Part shown: piece by piece, positions 35,801-47,732 of the stretch
How the letters are laid out: each line of letters starts with the position of its first letter
Position numbering within the stretch: the stretch's first letter is position 1
Assembly: GCF_001619985.1 (NCBI RefSeq)
Contig: NW_017264196.1
Coordinates: forward strand, 1,488,001 to 1,552,000
Length of the DNA stretch: 64,000 nt
Direction: 5' to 3'
DNA from: Xylona heveae TC161
Lineage: Eukaryota > Ascomycota > Xylonomycetes > Xylonales > Xylonaceae
Made by a program: the position numbers and the translations under genes
Notes under the pieces: generated by a model
Database searches by the model: none
Seen by the model: only the letters and a program-made list of their open reading frames with translations
What the model was told of the DNA's origin: nothing

Positions 35801-36337
35801 TTCCGGATGATCGTGGGGTGATATGTAAGCCACTAAGGCTTTGCGCGGAGAGTCATACTCTAGGTGATTTGGTTTGTCAAGTATTATACTATATTAGACG
35901 CAAATACTGCGGCTCATGCGTTTCTACGGGACTGAACATAGTCTGGGCGGCGTGATGATAAGCGCGATAATATCGATGCGAACTGTAAAATCGGCAGGAA
36001 AAGGCGGCAAGTTTCCGTCTGAAAAAAAAAAACGATCCCCAGGTTTGGGTTCTCGTAAAGCATACAGCGCTCGTCTCCAGTAAGCGGAGACTGACACTTC
36101 AGCCATCGTCCCAAACATCGTGAGGAGCCAAAGAAGCAGCGTGTGGCCCGATTGGATCTGGATATGAGATCCGTCCCTGCCGAGCAGTCCCTTACCCGTA
36201 GGAGAAAAGACAAGTACGTAGACGACGACCGGCATGGGGACCAACGTGGTCCCTGGTGTGTTGCCGGCAAAATGTCTGTCGCAATTGACGTTTCCCCATG
36301 AGCTCCCATTGGCGGATTGAGCTACGCAAATTTCCGA

Positions 36338-36349
36338 CCAATCAGAACG
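36338..36349 (+). promoter_or_regulatory. Extended CCAAT box CCAATCAGAACG
   Basis: A CCAAT box with the extended context CCAATCAGA favoured by NF-Y/Hap-type complexes, 611 bases upstream of the Zn2Cys6 ATG. The same 12 bases occur before urb2 at 50935-50946. Confidence 0.4.
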
Positions 36350-36948
36350 GAGCCCTCCTAGGAGAGTGAGTTATGGGGAGCTACTGTATAACTAAAGGGC
36401 CCTTGAATGCCCATCGGATCTTCCTCCGAGGATTGCAAAATCCTTTTTGACCTCCAATCTGTCCCTTTGCGCGTGCATTCACTCCCAGAAAATTGTGAAA
36501 GAGAGAGCGAGAGAGGGGGTAAAAAGAGAAAGCAGAAGGAAGAGGACAACAGAGGAGGAGAAAGAAGAAGACAACCCGCATACATACTTGTAACATCAAT
36601 ATGTATTCCGTTGCCTGCTTCTGCGTAGGACGACTTTTCTAATCCAGAAGCATCTCCCCTTCACCCCACACCGTATACTCGCGTTTTCTCAGTGGCCTTT
36701 GATCAACTGGGTATCGACGACTATAGCGGTAAATTTGTCCCTTTGCTTCTCCAGTTTGCCACTTGAGATCCTCTTGGCCGCCCAACAATTACAAACCGCC
36801 ATCTGGCTCATTCCCATTCGAAACGGCTCGAAGCCACACTGCCCCACAAGCTGCTACATGTTTGATACCAAGTCCAACTTTCCCCTTGGTCTCAAACTCC
36901 CCAGCCTTTTGGCAACGGTGGCCCCTGGCTTTAGGTAGCCGAGCGCAA

Positions 36949-38688
36949 ATGTCCCAGTATTTTCCACCATTGCGCCCGGCTGCCTCGTCCGCCGTGGCGA
37001 CGGATGAGAGTTCCGAAAAAGATTCTGAAAAGCCATCAAAAAGGCCACGACGTCACCATTCTGTTGCTCCTGCCTGTCTTTTCTGTCGTAAGAAAAAGGC
37101 AAAGTGTGACAGAACTAGGCCCAAATGCAGCAATTGCCTAGAGAAAGGAGTGGATTGTGTTTACGACGCGGGGGAAAATGAAAACCGCTATCAGATGCTG
37201 AGAAGAAAAAATAAAGAGCTCGAAGCCCACTTGAATGTATATCGACATCTCTTCGACGCTCTCCGTGCTTCTTCGGTGGCTGGGCACCCAGAGCTTAGCC
37301 GTATACTGACCACCGCTGAACTACACCAATCGACTGCTTTGGCCTCTCGCTCGCAGGTGTTGGATGGAGATGCCGGGGATGTCGTCGAAGATATCTCGGG
37401 CGCAAACGATGAAGACGATTTTGATAAGGAGTCTCCTAGCCTTCTGCATCGGCACCAAAGCGGCGCCTCTGAAAACGACTCTCCCGGATCACCGAAGATG
37501 ACCGATGGGAAATATCAGATAAATCACTTTGAGCCCGTTCGCACCAATCCATGTTCAAACGAGGCTTATGAAGCTCCAGAAAGAGTTCAAGACGGGACCA
37601 CTTTTGCGTCTCCGATGTCGAGCATCTTTTCCATGGTAATCCCACCCGGCTAAGTTCCTCATCCAGCGTAACACTCGGCCTCGTCATGGCTGGCTAACCT
37701 CATATTCAGCTGCAAAGATCCCAAAAGTTGAGCTCGGAACCAGAAAGTGGAATCTTCTATCAAACAGCATCAGCAAAGATTCGAGATAGAGACATTTCGA
37801 CATCTCGGAAAAGCTCAATTGCCATACCATCGTCTGCAATTTCCCCGAGCAGCATCAGCGACACGACAGCTTGCCCAGAGATTGTGAACCGACTCGCAAC
37901 GGGTATCGACGACCCAGCGTTGCCCAGCAGACGGAAAATATCCGAGCACTCAGTGTCTTGGCCGACATCCCATTCTCCCAGTCGCCACCTTCCTGGGGAG
38001 CGTCGTTCTTATGAAGAATCTTTGACCAGTACGGTATTTCTCAGATTTCGCGACGCAGCACTTCAAATGATGGCAGATGGCGTTCCTGCACCCGTCATTC
38101 TTGGCCCACCTGAATTTATAAACTTCGACTTGTTTTTCCGGGAACGGACATCGCAGGACAATCATACCGTGAGCTCCTTCGCATGTGAGGTGTGCAAAAC
38201 GTTGCCTGGACAGGAAATATTCGTGCTTTTGGCAGGGGCTATGTTCCTTGGGTATCTGATGCGAGCAAGTTCCCCACTTCCAAAGCCGTTAAATGAATGG
38301 AAAATTAACGCCAGGAATCTGCAGTGGACATTGCTGCCAACGGCCGAGAATTATGCCAGAGTTCCGGACATCGTCAAGCCTTTAATCAGCGAAGCAATTG
38401 ACACTGTGGGTGCAGTTGCTAATATCCTCTCCTCGTGAGTATAAAGCTTCTGGTGTCGCTGTTTCCCCTTGGATCTAGGCTGATGCGTTCCCTAGCCCTA
38501 CCTTCTATCAAGCTATTGCGCATAAATATCACAAGTGGTTGATACCGGACGGGCATAGTTCAGGGAGTCGGACTGTTCGCTGGCCGTTCTCTCTCGGTGA
38601 AGCCATAACAAGGGATAACCAAAGTGGTTGCACACGTCTGACGCTCGCCTTTGAACAGCACGTCTTGAATCCGAAGAACTGGGGCTGA
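36949..38688 (+). CDS. Zn2Cys6 transcription factor without a visible fungal_trans domain
   Basis: Exons are 36949-37635, 37710-38434 and 38496-38688, giving 534 residues. The binuclear zinc cluster is at residues 43-70 (CLFCRKKKAKCDRTRPKC then SNCLEKGVDC), spacing C2C6C5C2C6C, preceded by basic KRPRRHH. A heptad-like linker (QMLRRKNKELEAHLNVYRHL) follows and could dimerise. The C-terminal part includes FINFDLFFRERTSQD and WTLLPTAENYARVPDIVKPL, and the end (SPTFYQAIAHKYHKWLIPDG) is reached only by splicing out 38435-38495. The frame opens upstream to 36763 but only with non-ATG codons, so 36949 is taken as the start. The gene is short for the family. Targets are unknown. It is tail to tail with a small secreted cysteine-rich relic. 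Confidence 0.85.
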
Positions 38689-38781
38689 GAAAAGTTGAGA
38701 AACCATTTTGCGCCTGGCTTGGTTTCAATACACGCGTCCGCAGGATTAAGGGCTCAAGTCTCTTCCAGTGATCAGTCGCTA

Positions 38782-39223
38782 TTATTCATGGCACGGAAAT
38801 CCGACTACGTCTTTGAACGAAACCGAATAGGAACCGTCAAAGTGATTTGACCGACCGAACCTAACCAATTCACAATCAGCTTCACGGTTATTTATTCTGG
38901 TTCTGATCAACGGGGGGAATGAAGGACATTCTCGTGTTCTGCAGCAACGGAAGCAATCGTAATCGCTCTTTGGACAAGGACATTGGTCATCGCCCATTGT
39001 ATGCTTAAAAGGTTGAAGGATGCATCGATACCTACCTGAATCTCGTCATTCGCACCAAAGACTATCCTTCTAGAACACCAGCGTACATGTCAAAGGGTGA
39101 TTCTATCCAAAAATTAGCATGACGGATCACCGGATATGACTCCGGTTCTCCTCTAAACAGCGCGCAGACGAGTCCGGAAAACGCCCAGAGCATTAACAAG
39201 ACGACGAGTCTTGAGCCAGCCAT
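38782..39223 (-). pseudogene. Relic of a small secreted cysteine-rich protein gene
   Basis: Two coding-like parts lie in order on the minus strand. The first, from an ATG at 39223, encodes a clear signal peptide (MAGSRLVVLLMLWAFSGLVC). The second, ending at 38782, encodes a cysteine-rich stretch (DYDCFRCCRTRECPSF) and a tail with HFDGSYSVSF. Together they resemble small secreted proteins of fungi, but I do not recognise the family and an effector role is inference. It appears broken, with about one or two breaks, although splicing I cannot resolve remains possible. Both parts are still clearly readable, so decay looks recent. It lies 93 bases from the end of the convergent Zn2Cys6 gene. Confidence 0.4.
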
Positions 39224-39338
39224 TTAGAGAACCCATCCAGCTGGTTTCTCATCGATTCAGCGAAGCAAAGGTCTTTATGTAGGTCTGTCGAGAGGTCGAA
39301 AGAGCAACACTGGCGGGGCTACGGGCAAAATCTCCGCC

Positions 39339-39358
39339 GGGGGAAGTTCCGTTCCCCC
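39339..39358. repeat. Inverted repeat GGGGGAA / TTCCCCC
   Basis: Perfect 7-bp arms around a 6-base loop, about 116-135 bases upstream of the ATG of the secreted-protein relic. It could be a regulator-binding dyad; function is unproven. Confidence 0.6.
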
Positions 39359-40281
39359 AAGGCCCTATTCCCCGACTAGGAACTTACCACTCAACGGCAC
39401 ACTCGTCTCTTATTGGAAGCCATGGCAAGGATACTACCTAGTTTCTTCCCACCGGCTTGGTTGCATATATGTTTCAGAAAGCATCTTCTTCTATCTCGAT
39501 AAGTCTCTGGGTCAGGATGTTTTGCAGGATTGACCGCCATATTAGCATGCTAGTATGCAGACTTGATGCTAGAAGAAACCCAATGATTATCCACATTGAC
39601 TACCTTTATTGACCATAGTCTCGCAGTATCGAAAAAGGTCAGGTCCATGGTGCTGCAAATTCCTGCAGGCTCGCCATTGGAGGTGCGGCATACTTTATCG
39701 CGAGTGACTTGAATCTTGTTCCACAAACATAATGCCGTGCAAATTCTACATTGATTGAATCGTGGGTCATGAACAGGTTGTCCTTGCCTTATTTGCTCAA
39801 TAGGATCGGTAGGAAATCACGACTTGCGATTCTCTCGCCGTTGGCCTTGACGGAACGAGGCATTAGAAACCGCGAATAGAGTAAGCAGACCATGCATTCC
39901 CTGAGCGTATAAATTTGGGAGGGATGGCAAAGTAGAATCAAAGGCTGAATGGACTACTGAAATAGCCAGGTCTAGATCCTTTCCCTCAAATACTACGCAC
40001 AAAAGGGTTGTATGGAACAGTCTAGTTAGATGTTAACCGGAGAATGTCTCCCACGACTAGACTTTGGATAAGGAAACTTCTAAAATGTAGGCATTCCTTA
40101 CTGTGGAACAACACGCCACCTGCGTTATAGACTACCCCTACCTAATGTGCATTTGGCAGTGCCAAATGGGTTTGTCTCTTATACAGAGTTAATGGTAGCC
40201 AAAACCACATCCAGTTAGATGGTCGCTGTATCAGATTCGGTAGCTTCTACCTGCATGGAGTACCTGCAACGCGCCTCTAGT

Positions 40282-40309
40282 CCTACCTAAGGTACCTACC
40301 TTAGATAGG
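40282..40309. repeat. Near-perfect palindrome CCTACCTAAGGTA / TACCTTAGATAGG
   Basis: Thirteen-base arms with one mismatch and a two-base centre. It is the longest member of the GGTACCTACC-like set in the window. Confidence 0.8.
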
Positions 40310-41522
40310 CTTCCTTTTCTGTGGTTACAGTACGGGTACTACCCATACTTTCGCTAAAAAGCTACGCTGTAAGTTAATCACGTAGCGCTTCAGTAGTTCC
40401 ATGACTTTTACCTTAATCGCGCAGCTCCAGCATGTGAGAAGCTGAATTGCGCCATAAGCTCTTCTTTCGTTCGGCCTTAGAACACCCTAAGCACTTCTGC
40501 ACCAAGATAGAGGTTGGTCATGAACCTTCGTCGCTACCTGGCAACGGATTAGAGTGCTTAACCTTCCCTGCTTTGTGTCGTTAGAATAGAACCCAATTGA
40601 AACTAATGTGCAGCCTTACCCAGGTGGAAGAGAATTAGTGTGCAAGCCACTGCAAGCCACTACCACCCTGCTACGAATTGCATTGGTATCGCATCCCCAT
40701 CTTTACCACAATTTTTGGTGTTTTTGGCGTGCTTTCCTCTACGAAAAGTGACAAGAGTCGCTACCCCAGATCCGCCTGTGGCTTGCGTGGCTTTTCAATA
40801 CAACACTAACCCCACAATATGAATCCGCGACACAAGCATACTCGGCGAAAGCGGCAAAGCAGGCACAATTGAGCTGGGGAAAAGCTTGTACTCGGCTGCG
40901 ATTAATCCGAGGATTGCTCCTTAACGAAAGAATGGCTCACGTGCGAGAAATAAAATCTGCTCGTCGGGCGTCTTGGCGGCCTGTGACCTTTAACTTCTCC
41001 ACACGGCAAGGGGCAATATCAATCTGACGTGTCAAGCTTTGCTGTTTTCGGCATTGAAGTCCGAGAAAATGAGTGAAGAATGTTTTCTCTCCCCCTCGTG
41101 ACCGTGTTCTGAGGGACTCCAGCCGCCCAAAATTATCCAGTAGCCTTGGCTCAGAGCTTGGGAGGATAATCTCCGTGTTCGTTGTCATTGCCAAATTGGC
41201 AATTGATGAGTTCATCTTCTACAAGTCTTTGGAAGATAACAAAGAAAGAGCATCGGCCTCCACTTTCTCCAGGCAACAATGTTGTTGCAGTTAAATTTTG
41301 GATACAATTGAGGTTTTGTTGCCAACATGTCATTATAATATCACGCCAGAGCAGGGCAAAGGACGAAGACTCCGAAAAACTGTCTGCTTTTTTTTGGGCG
41401 AATAAGTAATGGTCTATATGAGATTGTATGCAGTAGAAATTTGTTCATCAGAAAATTATCATTAATGAATATGTTGCAAGTCTAGGGTCGAGTGGACTAG
41501 CCTCGGGATGAAAATGGCTTTT

Positions 41523-42700
41523 TCAAGCAAAATTCGTATTCAGATAATCGATAAAAAGGTCCCGTATCCTGCTCTTAGGGAGAGTATGCTGTCGATTGAG
41601 CGTTATGAACTGCCGTCGCATCCGCTGTAGGTGTGATAAGGAAAGTGGCGATGCCGGCAGTTCGATAGGCAGTTCTGCTTCAGGAATTGAGATTTGTCCT
41701 CCTTCCTCGCCCGGGTGATCCTTTTGCCATGTTTGGATGTGTGTGAGGACTTCCTGGGTTGTGCGGTCAAGTTCATAGAGGTAGTTTGATTCGGAGGCAG
41801 GTTTCTGTTCAATTGATTTGAATGGATTAGCCGCCATGATTCCTCAGATGGTGAAGAGACCTCTCAAATAATTGGACGGCCATTCACTGCGCAGGGCAGA
41901 ACAGCTACATACCAGTACCGTGGCTTGATGGGGCTTGACCAATTTCGCTTTACCCTCTGCTCCTACGAGCGCATCCCAGATCGCGTCGCATGGTGGGCTC
42001 GGATCATCATAAATCACAGTAAATAACGGGCTATCCCATCGTGTCATGCCATTAGGTTCCTCATAACGTCGAACCAAATCCTCAAATATATCGTCAGGAT
42101 ATCCTCCGTCGACGGTATCGTCACCCAAAAGTAGTCGATTGTTGGACCGGCATGTATCGATAGGCGTTCCTATATGAACCTCTGGGATTGTCAGCAATAG
42201 CTCCAGACGACACCTTCCAGCGTGCTTCAACCGGTCATCTCCCAAGCATTCAACCCTTGGAGCATGTCGGTAATAAATTACTCACAACGCAGCTTGGAGT
42301 CTGCAGAGCTTTCGCTTCGCAGAACAATTGGTATCGATATCCCTTGATGAAATTCATTGCATCAGCAATGACGATATCGTCGCGCCCAAGGGCACGCCTG
42401 ATAGCGGAGTATAGCGTAGAGCGCGCATCCTTCTCTGTACGTGCTTCACGGTACGCTTCACGGCTTAGACCGAGGGAAGTATCATCAATGCGATGCACTC
42501 TTAGCCGGGCGATTCGTGGATCGGGTGTAGGTTGAGAGGCGTTGGCGTCGATTCGACCTTGGAAATAGTCGACCAATTGCTTAGCCCGATGAGTCTTGCC
42601 CGACGAAGGGAAGCCCGACAGAAGGATTAGCTGAAAATAATTGAATTAGCTCAATGGAAATACTTGACTGATGGTGATACATTAGGAGGAATACAGGCAT
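41523..42700 (-). CDS. kti12: Kti12, Elongator-associated P-loop protein
   Basis: P-loop protein needed for Elongator activity, which modifies wobble uridines of tRNAs. Exons are 42700-42695, 42630-42286, 42179-41913 and 41804-41523, giving 299 residues, the usual size. The first coding exon holds only Met-Pro. It splices to LILLSGFPSSGKTHRAKQLV, whose GFPSSGKT is the Walker A motif. DIVIADAMNFIKGYRYQLFC, RYEEPNGMTRWDSPLFTV and the C-terminal RMRRQFITLNRQHTLP are family signatures. Acceptors at 42180 (CAGAG) and 41805 (AACAG) are chosen because they alone join the conserved SCVVHIGTP and ATVLKPASE. The gene lies 330 bases downstream of efm7 on the same strand. Confidence 0.95.
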
Positions 42701-43030
42701 TATAATTGACGTCGAAGTTTGACGCTCAAACTAAAACTTCTCTCACGACATCGCGGGGGTGATTGCGTGGGCAAATTTTGGCTCCCGCTTGGTGGGGTAT
42801 GTTAGTTTAGCTCGAGCGCAAGTCGACGCCGGGGCCCTGTACTGCGCTGCCTTGACGCCTTTTAATCTACCCGTCGCTAAGCAGGAACAGGTCATAACAC
42901 ACTATAATATTGATAAGTTTGATACAGGGTATATATTGTGATTTAAATTAATAAATTGTGATATAGTAGCATTATGCTATAGATGATTAACGGTCATGGC
43001 CAATAAAACAGTTCCTGCCTTCGCTGGACG
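42701..43030. other. Short spacer between efm7 and kti12
   Basis: 330 AT-rich bases between two same-strand genes. It must hold the kti12 promoter and the efm7 3' end. Confidence 0.6.
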
Positions 43031-44126
43031 CTATTGCTTTTCTGGATTTTTGCCGTCACCCCACCGGACCTCGTAACCGTAGACTGTACGTCGAAGTAGC
43101 TCATCCTGCGCAATCATGTTAATCCACGTATATATTACTAGGTCATAAATACTTACACCTGGGTCCTTTTCAAATAGAACCTTATCCATCACCTTTTCTA
43201 AGATTTTCTCCACCTTGAAGCCGGCGGACCTGGCCAGGTCAAAGAACGCTAGATCCTTTTCGAGAAGCCACGGCCGATATGGCGTGAAGAAGACCAGTGC
43301 TTGTGCAGTTCTTGATTTTCTAAGACATTGCTCGATGCTGGCAATGAGTTTTGAATGTTCGGAATGGTTGAAGAGCAGGTCAGCCAATATTAATATATCA
43401 AAACCCGTTGCCGGATCTCGTAAATAGCTTCTAACCGTCTCTGCTGAAGCTCCCCACAAATAACCCTGCCAACATTAGCACATGTGACCGAGCATCGACA
43501 ATCCAAGGCTGTACCTCGGCATGGATATTATCAACTCCTGCTGGCAAATTGCAATGAGAGATGTTGTGCCTCAAATTCTCGATTAAGTCCGGATCAGGAT
43601 AGTCGGTCACAACAACCTATCGCATTCTCATTGTCAATGATATTACAACATCATAATGACGGCGTTTTGAAGAAATGATCATTTCGGGCCATAGTAAAGT
43701 GTGACGAACCGAACGAGCGTCTCTCTTGGCGCATACGAGACTTGGAAGACCCGCCCCTGCCCCCAACTCAAGGATATCCCGACCCCGGATAAGAGTCTCG
43801 GACCGCTCCTCCAGGTAATTCGAAATCACGCGTCCTGCATTCCATAATAGGTGACCCTTTTATGACAACGTCAGTCCGCGGGCCGATAAGCAGCAAAGCA
43901 CCCAATAGGATGCATTGAATCGAATATGAAATCATACCCATAAAGGGTTGTGTCCTACCAACCGCACGGTAACTGTTTCACCAGACAACAGTTCGTGGGT
44001 GGCTGACGTGGGGGGCTTCTCTGCTTGGAAATAGCCCTCTGGTTCCTCAAACAGGCAGAAATCATCCGTCAGGGAATCCTCATCATGGTCGGAGTTCATC
44101 GAGATGGACATTGCATGAGCGGTCAT
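43031..44126 (-). CDS. efm7: Efm7-type N-terminal and lysine methyltransferase of eEF1A (Nnt1 family)
   Basis: Seven-beta-strand methyltransferase. The yeast orthologue methylates the N-terminal Gly and adjacent Lys of translation elongation factor eEF1A. Exons are 44126-43938, 43856-43710, 43616-43515, 43465-43157 and 43105-43031, giving 273 residues, close to the usual length. Signatures are LVGHNPLWGHLLWNAGRVIS (across intron 1), the SAM motif ILELGAGAGLPSLV, VVVTDYPDPDLIENLRHNI, EGYLWGASAETV (across intron 3), FDILILADLLFNHSEH and FFTPYRPWLLEKD. ATGs also occur at codons 6 and 10, so the exact start is less sure. All introns are 49-93 nt GT..AG and in frame. Confidence 0.92.
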
Positions 44127-47100
44127 GTGACAGTGACCGTTGAAAGTGGGACCGGCCCTTGACGTGGACTTGAGCCTTTTGTGTTTTAGATCAACCTGTC
44201 TCAGAGTGGAGCGTATTTGATCGGAGCTTCTCGAAACAAATCTGAGAATGCTCGCAGAAAAACCTATGGAGGCGCAGCAGGGTCAAGCACGGACATAAAA
44301 AGTCTGCTTCGGATGGACACTCCTGTCGGTTTCAGCTGGAACGGCCGAATCAGGAGGAAATTTTGGATCTTTCTACGAGGAAAAAATTTAGTACCGACTA
44401 AACAACAGCCCCAAGGAACAGGCGGAAAGAGCATTCGGCCCTAAATGACACCTTAGAGAAGTAACTTAAAACAAAAATCGCGGTAAAGGGGGCCTCCTTT
44501 TTTCTAAAATCTTTTTCGTCAAATGAATGCCCGATGGGCTAGCGGGAAAGCAGGCATTCATCGCCCAATGTGCTATTCTAGGACTGGGGAATCCATGACG
44601 ATAGCTTAATAATAATCACATACCTTTAGTCCGGGCACAAGCCATATATTGATGCCACTTAAAGCGTAGGAACTGCCGACATTTGACCTCAACCTTCCAA
44701 CGGTCTGGGGTGCCGGCGGTGCGCCTCAAACGATGCCCTGCTTAGGCGAGAAGTCCACCCACGTGATGTTCCTAATTAGGCAGGACCATAACAGCAGCTT
44801 GGACCAATTGAGAGTGGCGTGGAACGGACAGTACGTAGGTGCCTTCTCCAAAAGGAAAGGATGCCGAGTTGAGCTAAGCCCGCATTGGTTTCCCACCGCT
44901 TTCCGTCATCGATCGTCTTCGATCGGCCCGAACCCATTAAATCAGCAACCAAACTTAAAGACATATCCCTGTTGCGACCCTAACTTGGCTCAGGGGTAAG
45001 TATTGAGACGTCCTTAGACGTTCGTGGGGCAGGGACAAGCATGTCTGTCATGACAGATGATAATTGTAGTTCGTGTTCATATGATAGCACGAGGGTCCTG
45101 CTTTGACGCCTAATTCAACCGTTATCAGTAGAGATGTCTCGAGGCGACAAGAGGGAAACTTGAGGCGAAGCCCCACAAATTTGTCACTCTCAGGAAACCA
45201 CCATCACCAAAGCCAACACGAGGTACCCAATCATCGTTGGGAGATTCTAAGCATTTTGGACGTTCAAGTGCGCATTCGAGCCGGAGAGCGGCAAGATGCG
45301 TCTCCGCTTTTCCGTTGTCCACTCGCCGAGCATCTGGAGACGTGGGGCGATGCTCCTTGAACCACAGCGTGGCACATGTCCAAGGGCATTAGTTCGGGAC
45401 GATGAAGCAGAAATCCATTGGCTTCAGTCCAAACAAGCTTGAATTATTGAAGGTCAATTTCTCTTGCAGAAATTTTAAAAAATGGTTGAGGCTTTCGTGG
45501 TAGAGAACTTGGAATGGATAGATCGCAATGTGTCAAGCTTTCACTTGTCGAAACCCACGTTCAATTGTGAAGCATTTCATCGGCCTCGATTGGACAAGCA
45601 ACTTGCAGGAATCCATTCGATATGGGGCATCGCCCTCGGTCTCTTCCTTATTAGAGCTCCGCTATAAGCTGGTCAGTCCAATCATTGTTCATCGATCACG
45701 TACAGCGTGCCCGCTAGTAATATTTGACCAGCTTGACCCTTGGCTGTGTCGAGAAAACTTTTTTCGAACCCATAACGCCAGGCCAAGGGTAAGATGCAGT
45801 TGATGATACTAGTTTCACTCTGCGAACCATTGCCCAGGAGCGCATTAGCAGCATTGTCAAAGCTGATAATTGGCCTTGCCATCATGTGGTCAGACATCGA
45901 AAGCCACACAAAATGTCATGATGCATGTGTTGCGAACGCAGTAACTTATTCGGCTCTATTATGAGCGCAGATCAGCCGAATTAAGACCGCCAAGCTTCAT
46001 CAACGCCATCGAAAGGGGCCCCCGTGCGCCGAGTCCAGGGACGATGCTTGAGTTTCAGCGAAAATCGAAGTCCAATGAAGGTGGGTAACTTGAACCCCAA
46101 ACTCTTGGCTAAGGAAGTTCTAGTATTGACGGCTTTAATTGCGTAAACAGCAGGACTGGTCGGCCACAACCCCTACAGTGCGGCATCCTTTAAACTCATG
46201 TTAGACTCATCGATCGCCAAGCTTCTAGCCTGGACCTTGGAGAGTTTCAGGCCGTGTGAGCCGTCTGTTCTGATGTTAGTGTTTGTCAAATGTAATTGCC
46301 AAGAGGCCGTGAGAAAACTTCGATGCGTCATGCGGTTTAGAATCATTCGTGAGCCATGTTTGTTACCATACCTATCTTCTTCACATGGTAAACTTCTGTG
46401 GGTTTGAGACAGATTTAGCGCATGTGACATGAAAGCTCATGTTAGCTCATGTTTGAAGTAACCCCTCTAGTTTGAATATCGCAGGAATAGACTCCGAATT
46501 GATGGACGAGAAAAGTCGCAAATGGTCCCGAATTAAACATGCCAATTCTTTAAGCATACGTATGATTTGATCCTTTTTTCTCGGCCGTCGCAGAAGAGGT
46601 GACCGAAGGAGGCCTAACTTTGCGGTTAGGGCTGACTAGACGTTCTCCTTTTCGCTTCCGTATCCCGCATTCCAAATGAGAATGGGCCATGATCCAGGAC
46701 GGAAGCAGCTGTCGAATTGGGTAATCAAAGCTGTCGTAGTCGATTTTAGTGTACAAATTGGGTTGCATCGAAACAATTCGCCAAAAGTTCATCCTGAGTC
46801 GATGGTCTGTCCCCTGGTGCCCAAATCAGTGTAGATTGTTCCCTAATATCTACCTCGAAGTACTTGGTCCTGCGACTACTCGTTTCGTCCCGATGGCTGG
46901 CCGTTCTGGAATCCAGGGCTTCGCCAGAAGCTGCACGCCTCGGGTTATTCTGTGTCCTAGCGCATAGGAGAAATGCTCTGCTCGTGGCTGCCACTTTGCT
47001 TTCTCCAGCCAGTATACGACGCGGTCGCAACGGAGAGATCCAGTCGCGACTAAGGCACGCGTTTCTCTGTCCCTGCGGTCAGTCGCCAATGCCCTAAGAG

Positions 47101-47732
47101 GTAATAGTCGAACATCTCATCTAAATGGAATGAGAAAGAGAGGGTCCAGAACCCAGGCACAATTCTGCCCCAACTTTTTTTTTGCCCTACTGTCCTCATC
47201 CTCTTGCACCATTCTAGCGCCATTGTCTCGACATGGCTGAATAGTGGGTTGTTAACGCAGCGTGTTTCGATGGTGGTAGCGGGAGACCAAGGTTAGGTTT
47301 CATGCTGTCTTAATCCTTCAGGACCCCCCTAGTCGGGAGAAACCCTGTCGAGCCATCCTGGGCGTTTCCCTTTCCCCACCTTTAAGCTTTGGACCGGGGG
47401 CGGTTGGAAGGGCAGCCCTGCACAAACGAAAAGTACATTGAAACGGCTAAATCCGATCCTTGACCTCCGACCACCTCCACCTCCGCTGGTTACGTATCGA
47501 AAGTCATCCAGCACACTCTACATGCTGTCGCATCAAATGCACCGAGCCTTCTCTTGATGATATATATTTGGGCTGGCAGCACCCCTTCTCTGCCAATATC
47601 GAGCCTTCATCTTCTCTACTTCTTCTCCATCTTCTTCAGCGATTCAAAAGTGCTATTTCCGCCCTTCGCTCGTCGACTTCAACCCCTCTCGGGAACTTCC
47701 GAGAAAATTTCAAGAGTGATCAGCCTGACAAC
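44127..47732. other. Gene-free region upstream of the copper-fist gene
   Basis: 3.6 kb between the divergent efm7 and copper-fist genes. Only short, unrecognised frames on either strand. It should contain both promoters. No transposon or RNA gene is seen. Confidence 0.55.

Larger units (their letters stand above)
32917..36948. other. Long gene-free region between the two transcription factors
   Basis: 4.0 kb containing the C2H2 3' region and the Zn2Cys6 upstream region. No gene is supportable. It holds an A28 run (34329-34356), imperfect CCATA/AACCAGAAA-type simple sequence at about 34540-34660, AAGGT and GGGTTAC tandem repeats (34744-34876), a GA run (35782-35800) and a CCAATCAGAACG box (36338-36349). 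Confidence 0.55.
39224..41522. other. Gene-free spacer before kti12
   Basis: 2.3 kb with no supportable gene. It contains a GGGGGAA/TTCCCCC hairpin at 39339-39358 upstream of the secreted-protein relic and a near-perfect palindrome at 40282-40309. Confidence 0.55.

Noticed and set aside
36763-36948. N-terminal extension of the Zn2Cys6 protein
   Set aside because: The frame is open but contains no ATG before 36949.
46550-47030. Adjacent minus-strand frames upstream of the copper-fist gene as a small gene
   Set aside because: No recognisable motif, no convincing splice sites, and frames differ without supporting signals.
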